DNA of 64,000 bases from Torymus aiolomorphi (lineage: Eukaryota > Arthropoda > Insecta > Hymenoptera > Torymidae): assembly GCA_036365515.1 (NCBI GenBank), contig CM070876.1, positions 37,037,195-37,101,194 of the forward strand, in the 5' to 3' direction. The stretch's first letter is position 1; each line of letters begins with the position of its first letter. The translations under genes and the position numbers were made by a program. Below are positions 47,001 to 57,384 of this stretch, in pieces. Below the pieces are notes generated by a model. It did no database searches. It was not told the origin of the DNA and saw only the letters and a list, made by a program, of their open reading frames with translations.

Positions 47001-49640
47001 TGCTATAAATGTCTTGTATTTTCTACAGTAACAAAACATTTCTTCTCTAAACAAAATAATGACAATAATGTATGCAATATTGGCGTTTATTTTCCTGCGT
47101 AAAATAAAATACTTGATAAGTATTTTTCCAAAGCTTGGTAATTCAGCTTATTGAAAAAGAAGATTTAACTTTCTTTTTAATTTTTTGATTTTTACTTTCT
47201 GATAAAGGATGCTTTGTGACGGCGAAGAAAAAGTTTTCGAGAAAACATGTTGTGGCATGTTTTGAGTTATTGGAAACTTTTTATTTTAATAAGAATCGAT
47301 TATTTCTTTTATCGAAGTATCTTGATTATAAATATATAATGGCATTTTAAAAATCGCTTATTTTTAAAAAAATTCTTCGTCAAGTGAGACTTTAATTTGA
47401 TTAAAGTAGTCTCGTGTAATATTTCCTCACCTTACCTTTGTTAGGTCGGTTAATTAATATTCAATAAAGCTTATAACGGAAGTCACAAAGGGTCTTCGTA
47501 CAGTATCCGCCTGATATGTAGCTGTTTCCGAGATTAGTTGTACACGACGTAGGTTCTACAAACCTTATAAGTGCATAATGTAGATGCGTATTATGGAGGA
47601 TATCACAAAATTATCTTTAGATCAAAATTGTTTATATGTAAATTTCCAATAATTTTAAGAATATTTGGATATGAGAATACTTAAAATTTTATAAATTCTA
47701 TTGATATATTTGGATAGAATCTTGTAAGCATAATAAATACGTATTCTACTTTGCAATGTAAAGGTTCGTTTAAAACTTATCGTTATTTTGGCTTTTTTCG
47801 GTTTTCCAACTTGAATTAACTTCCAATGGAAATGTAACTTTAAAAATAGCTTGGTTTAGGGGATAAAGTAATTTAGCTAAAGTAAACTACTTTGAAACGT
47901 TCAATTTAAATCAATTAAACTCTGTACGCTTCTTTTTTACAAAGTTAGATTTTAATTAATTTCTAAAAGACATTTTTGTTTCAATAATTACAAATCATGC
48001 AAATTTAAAATGTTAAAGAGCATGGTTGTTATATTTCTTGTACACAGAAAATAATACTCTGAAAATAATTTCTTCATAACCCATAGGACGTTTTGATAAC
48101 TCAAGAAAACGTGTTATATATGATGCAAATATGGACTGTATCCATATATAGACAGAAAATATGAAAATAGTCACGAGTACAAATAAGTGTATTCAACTGT
48201 CGTGTCCGTTTTGAGCGTTACAACCTAGCGCACAGTCATTCTAGCGATGGCCTGGTTAAGCTTTATTTTCGATTCGTTACGCAATCGGTCCACGGCAACG
48301 TATGATTTCGCAGCTCTCCTCCACTCCACCTGGACCGCGCCTCTAATGAAAGACTCTCTGTCATCTTCATGCGATATCGCGTGTTATGGTCCTTGCTATT
48401 CATCCAATACGTCTTGTACCTAAGTGCGCATGCGCGTGCATTCGTTTCCCGACCTCGAATAAGTTGCGCATCCGCACTCGTCAACGTCCGCACGGGAGCA
48501 AGAATATTCATGCCTGGCGCATTTCCCATACAGAATTGACCGATGAGACGCGGAATCGATGGTTCCCAGCGCTGCTCGTCTATCTCACCTGCATTATTAC
48601 GTTTATAATGCATATTGCAAAAGTGCCTCTACGTGCGGGGGCGACTTGAAATCCCAGTGAAACGCGTTGGTGGATGTTCGACAATGCTTTTTGATTATTA
48701 AACTTTCGTAGGCAGCTTTTTTGTTTTTAAATCATGAGTTTTATGAGCCAACTGAACAAGCAGTTTGGAATTTATGGCCGTTGAAGACTTTTTGTAAAAT
48801 AAGTGAACCGTATTTTCTTTAATCGAGTTGAAACTTTATTAAATTTTATATCGTAAGTTAAATTCGATTCGTGACTTACAAAATATACCATTCAGGTTCC
48901 ATACTTTTAGTTTATTAAAAAAGTTTCTCTAAAAGTACGTCATGGTTAAATAACACATTATACTTGTTTTTACTAATTCTCTGATATTGATTGTACTAAA
49001 CTTTATTACCTTTTATCTTTTGAATAACAAATTATATAATTCTATATTTATTTATAAATGTGTTGCCATGATGATTATCATTTCATAATACATTTTCTCA
49101 ACGTTTAGTATGTTAATTGTACTAAGAACTTGAAATGGGCTGTGTCAAGTTCGACGCAGCAAACTGTCATTAGCATGCATACTTCATTTAAAATTAATTC
49201 ATCAATTCTTACATTTCAACGCAGTAATTTATATTTCCGTGATTTATCTATTCTGTTTTAACTCTATGTTGGATTCTTTTTTGCAACCCAATTAATGAAT
49301 TGTTTTGACTGAATATTTTTTATAAAAACATAAATATTTCTTCTATTGTTTGAAATACTGTTAATTTTAATATGAAATGATATGTTGAATGCTACATCGT
49401 TCGTTCATATACAACGATAGATTAATTTCATGTTACATTTATCAATACTACAAGCCAATCGCGTAGTGGGAGCAATATTGTTGACACGTGTATAATGATA
49501 AATTCATTTTGCATTGAATTTGTCAGTAGTACGAGTGATAGCTAATATTTAGCTTTACAAATAGCTGCTGAATTATAGCATGTTGTGGATGGAAATCAGC
49601 AGATTACCGATAATCGAGAGAACCGATATATAGAAGATCG
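44044..49640. other. Gene-free stretch with several CpG-rich islands
   Basis: AT-rich DNA is interrupted by CpG-rich islands at about 45180-45980, 46640-46930 and 48240-48650, the first with GCGCGC runs at 45247-45270 and 45455-45475. Frames such as 45514-46092 (192 codons) overlap four others on both strands and reflect base composition. A dispersed repeat with TTTGTGACGG is at 47195-47272. No exon could be supported. Confidence 0.45.
47195..47272 (+). repeat. Dispersed repeat, second copy
   Basis: GCTTTGTGACGGCGA...GAGAAAACATGTTG matches the copy at 15679-15760, including the GTTTTGAGTTATT/GTTTTAAGTAATT continuation. Degenerate relatives of the preceding CTTCCTC/GAGGAAG palindrome are at 37263 and 594. 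Confidence 0.6.
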
Positions 49641-49654
49641 GCATCTAGGACAGT

Positions 49655-49740
49655 GTTCCATAGTAGTCCAATGATAGGGCGAGTGTTTGATATATAGGCG
49701 ATTGTAGGTTCGATTCAGAAATAGGATTGATAATTTTTTT
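49655..49740 (+). mobile_element. Degenerate tRNA-derived SINE-like segment
   Basis: A B box (GGTTCGATTCA, 49707-49717) lies about 43 bp after an A-box-like TAGTCCAATGA (49664-49674), and a run of T follows at about 49734, as at a polymerase III terminator. No cloverleaf can be drawn. Confidence 0.45.
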
Positions 49741-51654
49741 TCTTAACCCTCACCTTCAAAAGTTCCTCAGTTTTTCTATATTCACTGCTGGCCAAACGTA
49801 TTCTTTGAAAAATCTCAAATCTTGAAGCTGAAACACAAGTAAGAAAAGTATGAAATATTGTTGACTCGTACATAAATTCATTTCATCATATTATTCTTTA
49901 GAAAAGTCTTAAGAAGAAAAGTATGTCAGTTCTGAACTTGCTCTAACTGTTTTACTTTTAACAAGTTGCTTTCAACTTTGCGCTCGAGACACATTTTAAT
50001 TTTTAAAAACGTTCCTGGAATTCAGTGTTTTAAGAATAGTAATTCTCATATATATAAATACAAAAATATGTTACTATTTTTATTAAATTAAAACTTAGAA
50101 ATTACAAATCACCAAATCCAGTTTCTTAAAAACACAATAGACACTTATTGAGATACTATTTTATCCACAGTAGAGGAAACGATCAATCGTTCACTCAGTT
50201 CAATTTACGTGATCCCAAATACAAAGCTATGTCGTTCAACCCCGCTTATCTCACGTCAAATGAAATTAAGGCTGAATCACCCGTAGAAAATTCCCAAGGC
50301 AAAACAGATTTTCAAGGCGAAAAAAGCCTTGGAGGGGTTCCGAGTGAAATCAGCACGCGCGCGAAGGGAGAAACCTGTACATAATACGAGCGTAAAAAGT
50401 AGTGCGTCGCACGCGAGTGCACACGAGGTAGGTAGGTAGGTAAGTGTAGTTTGTGCCTATATACGTAAAGAGGGTTGCGTTAATTCAGACATAAGGAAAG
50501 GAGGGAAAGTAGTGGGGAAACACCTGAAGCTATAATGTGCTTCATAACCGTGTCGCGTGGGCAGCTTAGAGAAACATGCGTCTGCCGCCTCCGCGCTTCA
50601 ACTTTACCGCTCGAGCTGTATTAAAAAATAAGAAGTCCAGGAGAAACTGTGCGGCGACTCGATTTATATTTTTACTTTTTTCCGTATTAAATTTACTGTG
50701 TAAATGGTTCAAATTCATTTTTCCACCCGCCACTACCGTCGGATGAAGTGCTTGAACGTTTTACATGCGATAAAGTTTATCGATTTTCTGTCGAATGTTT
50801 CTTAGCCGTATAAAAATAAAAATTACTTACACTGAAAAGTTTGTTTAGACGAAATAATTCGCTAGTTTGATATATGTACAGCTGAAAGGTTTTTTTTTTT
50901 TAGAAAAGTCAATTTATGATACGCCCGGAAGGAAAAAAATTAGAAGAAGCGAAAACTTGGCAAGGCTACCGGTGACGTTCGCATATCTACTTACTAACTT
51001 AGCTGTGGATACTTTTTGTTGGACAGTTTAATGTAAAGACTTTGTAATTCGTTCATTTTCATTTCAACCCTAAATATTTTTATTGCATATTTCGTGAAAC
51101 TTTTGAATAATTGAATGTTTACTATTCTATAAACCTTGAAAACAAATAACTATAAGTTGTATATGAAAAATGGATTATGCAACACATGAGATTTGAATTC
51201 ATCAATTCCGTAACTATGGGATTCATTTTTCTTGTTACAGTCAGAAATATGAGAATGATTTATTCCTTCATACACTATAACTATAGACATTCGGCAAGGC
51301 TGAGTCGACGCCAACTGGCTGCGTAGCCCATCGAAAGTCAGCCGAACGAAAAGCGAGGAATTGAATTCATTAAAACGACCGGGCGCGCTCTTTTTATTCC
51401 TCTTCTCCGAAGGAGTTAACATCTTGTTAGACGAAAGAATCACACTTCGGAATGGCAAACTTTGTATTCCCCGCTCGAAGCAAATGTGCTTCAGTTCGGC
51501 AGGGACAAAGTTGGCGCCCTAAAGCCTTTGATTAAATCCATCCTCCAACTTTAATCTTCTTTTCCAACGTTGGCAGACTCGAAGAAGCTCCTTAAAGTAA
51601 AGCTTTTTATTACTAGAACAAATGTAATGAAAAGAGTCGGTATTTTTTAGACAC
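49741..51654. other. AT-rich DNA with one CpG-rich patch
   Basis: The patch at about 50340-50620 contains four GGTA units (50427-50442). The 78-codon frame at 50148-50384 has protein-like composition but no recognised family. Otherwise featureless. Confidence 0.45.
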
Positions 51655-52461
51655 TATATGAGCAATTCCTGGGAAATTTCCCTTTTACGTCGCCAAAAAA
51701 AATGAAAAATTTGTTTGAATGCACACTTACCACACAAGGTTTTTCTCGTTTCTTGAACCTTACAGAACGTGAAAAAACGTGTGTTCCAAGCCGATTGAGT
51801 GGTATCATTTTTTTACAGCACTTTTAATTTTTCTTATGGAAATTTAACATGGGAAAAATGGGTGAAAAGTTGTCATTGATGATGAACCAATAACAAGCTA
51901 TTGAAGAGGCCAAACCAAATTCCACAAAAAAACGATTAAAGTTGAAGAATAGAGCTTTAATTTGAGAGGGCAATCGTTAAAATCGGTCGATTTGGTGCAA
52001 AGCTACGTGAATTTGAAAATGAATGAAAAGTGCGAAAAATGACGAAAATTTTAAGAATTACGATGATTTGGCAAAAATCGCTCATTTTTGGTCATTTTTT
52101 GCCATTTTCAAATTCACGTAGCTTTGCACCGAATCGACCGATTTTAACGATTGCCCTCTCAAATTAAAGCTCTATTCTTCAACTTTAATCGCTTCTTTGT
52201 AGAATTTGGTTTGGCCTCTTCAATGCTTGTTATTGGTTCATCATCAATGACAACTTTTCACCCATTTTTCCCATGTTAAATTTCCATAAGAAAAATTAAA
52301 AGTGCTGTAAAAAAATGATACCACTCAATCGGCTTGGAACACACGTTTTTTTACGTTCTGTAAGGTTCAAGAAACGAGAAAAACCTTGTGTGGTAAGTGT
52401 GCATTCAAAAAAAAATTTTCATTTTTTTTGGCGACGTAAAAGGGAAATTTCCCAGGAATTG

Positions 52462-53419
52462 CACTGAGAAAAATGTTGTAGTAAATTTGATTATAACTGT
52501 AATAAAAATTACTATAAAGAATAGGAAGGGTGAGACAAATACACTTTATGCTGCATTTTTATTATAATTGTATGAATAATTACAAAATTTCTTGTAATTT
52601 TTATGACAGTTGTTGATTAGAAAGTATTACGAAATAAAAGAAAAATTGCTATACACATAGCAAAAACTGTGATATAATAAAATTTAAAATATATGCTTTT
52701 AATTTTTATTAAAATAGAATATAAATTTTATTTTGTAGCGTTTAAATTTTATTTTGTAGCGTATAAATTTTATTTTGTAGCGTATTAAAAATTACTATAA
52801 ACATAGTAAAAAGTGCCACATTCAAAAATTGCTACAGGCCATAAGAAAGTTTGCTATCCAACATAGTAAAAATTGCTACAACATTAGTACTTTCTGCGCA
52901 GTTCAAGGCGCCCACGTGTCTGATTGAGGTTATGTTTCTACGGGAATTTCACTTTGTCTTGCTTTTAAGTTTACAAAACATTCAAAACCTTACTTCAATT
53001 ATTTTATTTGTATATTATGCACATTAATGATAAGTTTCTTTGTGTTATCAAAGTTATTTATTGTCATTATTTAATATTATCTGAAATTTTCTTGAAATTG
53101 ATGGTTTGACATGTACAAGTTCCAAAATTTTACACTCAAGAATCCTATTTGGGTAAGTGGTTAGCGCGTCCGATTGCCGCGGTGAAGGTTGCAGGTTCGA
53201 TCCCAACGCTCGTAAAAAAAATATTTTTATTTCTCATTTTAATTTATTTTCACATTAAATATTGTATGATTAGAGTCTGAAAATAGTTCTGAAAACAGAA
53301 AGAACGAGAAAAAATTTAATTTTTTGAAATTTAAGGTCATTCATAAAAATTACTATGTACAAAATATAGTAATTTTTCTTATGTTTATAATAAATTTTAC
53401 TACAACATTTCTCTCAGTG
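52462..53419. mobile_element. Nested element with CACTGAG termini
   Basis: Terminal inverted repeats begin CACTGAGAAAAATGTTGTAG on the left and end with the near-exact inverse, CTACAACATTTCTCTCAGTG, on the right. The target duplication is TG (52460-52461 and 53420-53421). The inside holds three copies of a 20-21 bp unit (AAATTTTATTTTGTAGCGT, 52725-52790) and a tRNA-derived segment at 53150-53212. It has no coding sequence. CACTG ends and a 2-3 bp duplication recall the CACTA/CMC superfamily. Confidence 0.8.
53150..53212 (+). mobile_element. tRNA-derived SINE-like segment
   Basis: A box TGGGTAAGTGG (53150-53160) and B box GGTTCGATCCC (53194-53204) are close to consensus and properly spaced, with TTAGCGCGTCCGATTGCCGCGG between them. 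The T stem does not pair well and the acceptor stem is absent, so a SINE-type origin is more likely than a tRNA gene. It lies inside the CACTGAG element. Confidence 0.65.
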
Positions 53420-53429
53420 TGCTCATATA

Positions 53430-55600
53430 CTTACAAGAAATTCGAGTTTCGAAGAAGCGCGAAAGCTGTTTTCTATCTTTCCACCCTCCCCACCCCTCTT
53501 TTCGCATTGACGAGCTCGCGCATGGATGTAGAGAGTAACATAGAGCCAGGTGATACCTATTGGAAGGGGTTACGTAACGCCGAGCGGCTCTGGTGAACTA
53601 CCACAGCACAGGGGGCTGAAAACATGCATCTTCTCAAGACACAATGGAGCTATTACACCCCCTGCGTCTGACAAACAAAGCGGGGGGAACCAAGAAAAAA
53701 GATTCCCCTTGCACGGCTCACCTACATACGAGAGTGGCCGGGGGAGCTGCACCCTAGATTCATAGGTGAGACGCGACACAATTGCGCCTCGGCAAGGCAC
53801 GCGCGCATTAGACCGAAATTCCTGGGCTGAGAGGGAAAATTCCGACGAGCGGCAACAGCTGTGGTGCGAGGCTCCTCGGCGACGACGTTTCTCGCGCTGG
53901 TGTCGGCTTCTTTATTGATTGGCCGCTCGCGCTCTATTCCCTCTCTCTTGCTCGTGTAGGAATTGGCCGGCACGGGCGCCACCCGTTGGCCGGTCGATCG
54001 TCGGGCAACCGCGGCAGCGTCGCAGCGAGCAGATCTCGCGTGACGTCACGTGACCGACGATGGCGGGCCGGGCTATTGATCCGCGGAGGAAGAGAGAGAG
54101 AGCAGCCGCCCTGGCACTGCACGCGCACGGGCGCGGAGGCCATCTTCTCGAAGCTCGCGCCGGATAAAGCCGCGGTTGTAACTACTGCGCGCGATGTGGT
54201 GCCTTCCAAGGGCTACTTTTTGGGCTTGCATAGGCTGTCACGTCTGTTGGGGGTAGACCGAAGACGTTGATGTTGCATACCTATGCGTGGGGTAGGAATC
54301 AAAATTAAATTGGGTGAGGTATGGGAGAGCGCTGGAAAGTGCTGCCACGTGGAAGCAGCGCTAAAAGCGATATTATACCGCGAGACGTTGGCGTGTGTGT
54401 ATATACGTATAGGTGAGCGTGGCAGAAGCGAACGTGGAACTCGGCGATGTTCACGTGGAACACAGTCGGCCTATAATCGGGCATGCAGCACCGTGTCAGC
54501 GCGCAGCGCGCACTCGTGCCCGGCTTTCTTGGAAGCATGTTTGCATAGAGGGGGATTTATCATATTAGGTCCGTGCTGTGTGGCGTACTGCACCATAAGA
54601 GATACGACGACACTAGACAGCTGAGAGGCACGGGTTTTTAGCCGCCGCTTTCAAAGTTATTTGCGAGATCTTGTAATTTCTTGCGCCGTTTTGTAAATAT
54701 AGAGTTATGGAAATTTTTTCAGTGCAGTATTACATAGAAGTTTTAACCGAACGAGGTATAAAAGTAACAGAATAATTTTTCCAATATTATATCTTTTCGA
54801 AGAATTTCAATAACCTTGTGAATGAAATATAAGACGTGATTTTTATTTCCATGAAATTTTTCCATGAAAATTGATATCGATAAAAGTGCAGGTAATAATT
54901 GTAGGAAAAAATGTATCACCACTATATACCGAGTAAAAATTGATTAAAAAATTTATCTTTGCAATTTTACAGTTTACTGCTACTTTCGGCGCACTGTCGT
55001 GAACGACAGCAAGCTGTACGTATATAAGGATGTAAAATAAGTGCGCAGGCACATGCGCGCGGCCCAAAAGAAGTCCTATTCAAAGTTCGAGGCTGCGGCG
55101 GTGCATCTGCGCCCACCATTTCCCGCGCTCACATGCACGCAAACATGTGCACTCGCGCGCCGGCAAGTATATGTGCGCGCCGAAAATTGATCGGAAGGGG
55201 TAACACGCGTGGCGCAACCCTTGCCCGACGATCGCTCGCGACTACTCTCACTCTGATAACATGGACATGACCTACTCCTTTTGCATCGGCCCTTCGTAAA
55301 TGCACAGGAATCTTTACGAGTCTACCTTGAACGTCGCGTTTTTTTTTAACGGTATCGTGCTTTCCTCGCGTATCGAGTCGGATGCTGGCTGCCCTCGTCT
55401 TTACTATGCGAGGACTTTTACCTTTAATGATTGGAACCCGAAAAAATATAGCTGATTATGCGAAGTCGCGGACGACCGATAAGAGCCCTTGTAAGGCACA
55501 GCCTCTCGTGCTCGGTGAGATGGTCTATTGATTCCGCGAGGTCTCGTGGTGTATACCTGTATGTATGGGCTGGGAGTCCATTCGAAAAATGTCAGTATTT
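53430..55600. promoter_or_regulatory. Large CpG-rich island, possible promoter region
   Basis: About 2.1 kb of CpG-rich DNA, broken by an AT-rich gap at about 54640-54990, contains many overlapping frames on both strands that I do not accept as genes. A CRE/E-box composite is at 54041-54052. GATGGCGG at 54059 and GGCCATCTT at 54137 resemble YY1-type promoter motifs. A good donor, GTGAGAC, at about 53766 could end a non-coding first exon. Which strand is transcribed is unclear. Confidence 0.4.
54041..54052. promoter_or_regulatory. CRE overlapping an E-box
   Basis: TGACGTCA (54041-54048), a perfect cAMP-response element palindrome, overlaps CACGTG (54047-54052), an E-box, directly after TCTCGCG. 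These motifs together are typical of CpG-type promoters and bind bZIP and bHLH factors in animals. Confidence 0.5.
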
Positions 55601-56036
55601 CGTGAAATAATTTATTCGTGAATCATCCGAATACTGTATGCTGTTCTGATGGCGCCTCTTATTTTTTTCTTTTTATTTTTTCTTTCATGCGATTACTACG
55701 CGCCATTTCCACATTGGACTTTTTAAGATTTCTCTTTACTCGTTGTCGAGATTTATTTCTGCAAGGGTTCCTAATTTTGAAATTGCCTCGATTGGACTTC
55801 GTTGCGCTGAAAAGAGACAAGTCGGGTTTACGATTGATGAACCAATCGAGCACCTTCGCAAAACTAATTTCTACCCTTTTCAGCGTACTCAACGCAATTA
55901 ACCTGCGCCATGCACCTTAAAAGCTCAGCGGAGAATCGAAGTGGAAACATGGCTGATAATGAAACAATGGATATTTTGTTAAACAAGCTTTTCTGACATA
56001 TTATCGAATTTCTGCTTTTTAACTCACGTATTATAT
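55601..56036. other. Short stretch without a supported gene
   Basis: Frames at 55618-55920 (plus) and 55659-55892 (minus) overlap and show no recognisable family. Nothing else is seen before the foldback at 56037. Confidence 0.45.
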
Positions 56037-56634
56037 CACTGAGAAAAGGATTTGTTTACTGTTAACATGGTATTGTAACTGTTAACATGCGTATGTTTAA
56101 ATATGACCAAATATAGGCATTGGAACAGTTAAGTTACCATGTTCTCATAAACAATTTCAATATGTTATCTGAGAACATTGATATTGTAATAGTTACAATA
56201 TGCTTATTATAGTAGTTTTTCAATCTAATAGCCAATTTTTTACCAGGATGATGTTGTTTTATAACAAAAACGTTTGAAATAAAAACATCATTTATTTTTT
56301 TACTCCAACGTTTCGGACATTTTTATTGTTTATCCTGATGAGGGACATAAACAATAAAAATGTCCGAAACGTTGGAGTAAAAAACTAAATGGAGTTTTTA
56401 TTTAAAACCTTTTTATTATATAACAACATCATCCTGGTAGAAAATTGGCTATTAGATTCAAAAACTACAATTTACAAGAACCTCTACCATCAGCTACTTT
56501 CAAATCTGAATATGTCTATTAGTTAATATAGATATTGTAACTATTACAATATCACATTTTATCTTTAAACATGTCAAATAGTTGTATTTCAAATAGATAA
56601 ATATGTTAACAGTAACAATATTCTTTTCTCAGTG
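56037..56634. mobile_element. 598-bp foldback MITE with CACTGAG termini
   Basis: Ends are CACTGAGAAAAGGATTTGTT and the inverse ending CTTTTCTCAGTG. TAT flanks both sides and may be a 3-bp duplication. Arms also share ACTGTTAACAT and AATAGCCAATTTT blocks. A tight inner hairpin at about 56305-56385 pairs TTTACTCCAACGTTTCGGAC with its complement. The terminal 11 bases match those of the element at 52462-53419. Confidence 0.8.
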
Positions 56635-56750
56635 TATAGACAAATCTTTTATAAAACATGATTTTGCAAAAAATATTAAGAATATTTTTACATCTTTTTC
56701 TTTGATATCTTTTGCATTTTTGGTTTATTTTCTTTTATGTGGCCTCTTAA

Positions 56751-57384
56751 CCCTGGTAATAAAATTTGTTTACAATCGTTTGTACACATGGCATAATGTA
56801 AAAACGATATCATATAATAATATGATTCATAAATTAACAAAAAAAAATTTTTTTTCAACGAAATTTCAATGTTGTAAAAGTAGATATCGCCAATTGAAGA
56901 AAAGATCAACTATCTATGTAAATCTTTTTTATTTTTGATCCGATTCAAAATTTGAAGGGCTCATTTTGTTCCTTGTGCAATTTCATGGGGAGTCAACGAT
57001 ATCAAAATTGAAAAATTTTCAAAACCTGCAAAGATACAACTATTTGTTTAATTCAACTCTCTAAAAAGCATACATGAATCTATAAATAAGTGGATGTATC
57101 TTTGCAGGTTTTGAAAATGTTTCAATTTTGATATCGTTGACTCCCCATCAAATTGCACAAGGAACAAAATGAGCCGTTCCAATTTTGAATCAGATAAAAA
57201 ATAAAAAAGATTTACATTTATAGTTGAACTTTTTTTTAAATGGCGATATCTACTTTTGCAATATTGAAATTTCGTTGAAAAACTTTTTTTTTGTTACTTT
57301 ATGAATCACATTACTATGTGATATCGTTTTTTGCATTATACCATGTGAACAAACGATTGTAAAAAAATTTTATTAATCTTCCCA
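56751..57384. mobile_element. 634-bp foldback MITE
   Basis: Outer arms share TAATAAAATTTGTTTACAATCG (with one mismatch) and inner arms share TGCAGGTTTTGAAAAT, AATTTTGATATCGTTGACTC and CAAGGAACAAAATGAGC. It begins about 115 bp after the previous element. The precise ends and target duplication could not be fixed. The 111-codon frame at 56603-56938 is a shadow. Confidence 0.75.

Larger units (their letters stand above)
51655..53429. mobile_element. Long palindromic MITE split by a nested element
   Basis: Left end TATATGAGCAATTCCTGGG at 51655; arms of nearly 400 bp, almost identical, meet near 52075. The right arm runs to GGAATTG at 52461, is interrupted by another element (52462-53419), and resumes with CTCATATA at 53422-53429. 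Removing the insert and one copy of TG gives a right end that is the exact inverse of the left. TA at the edges suggests a TA target duplication. The block TTCTTATGGAAATTTAACAT links it to the element at 14171-15020. Confidence 0.85.

Noticed and set aside
50148..50384. 78-codon frame
   Set aside because: Composition is plausible but there is no homology or splice support.
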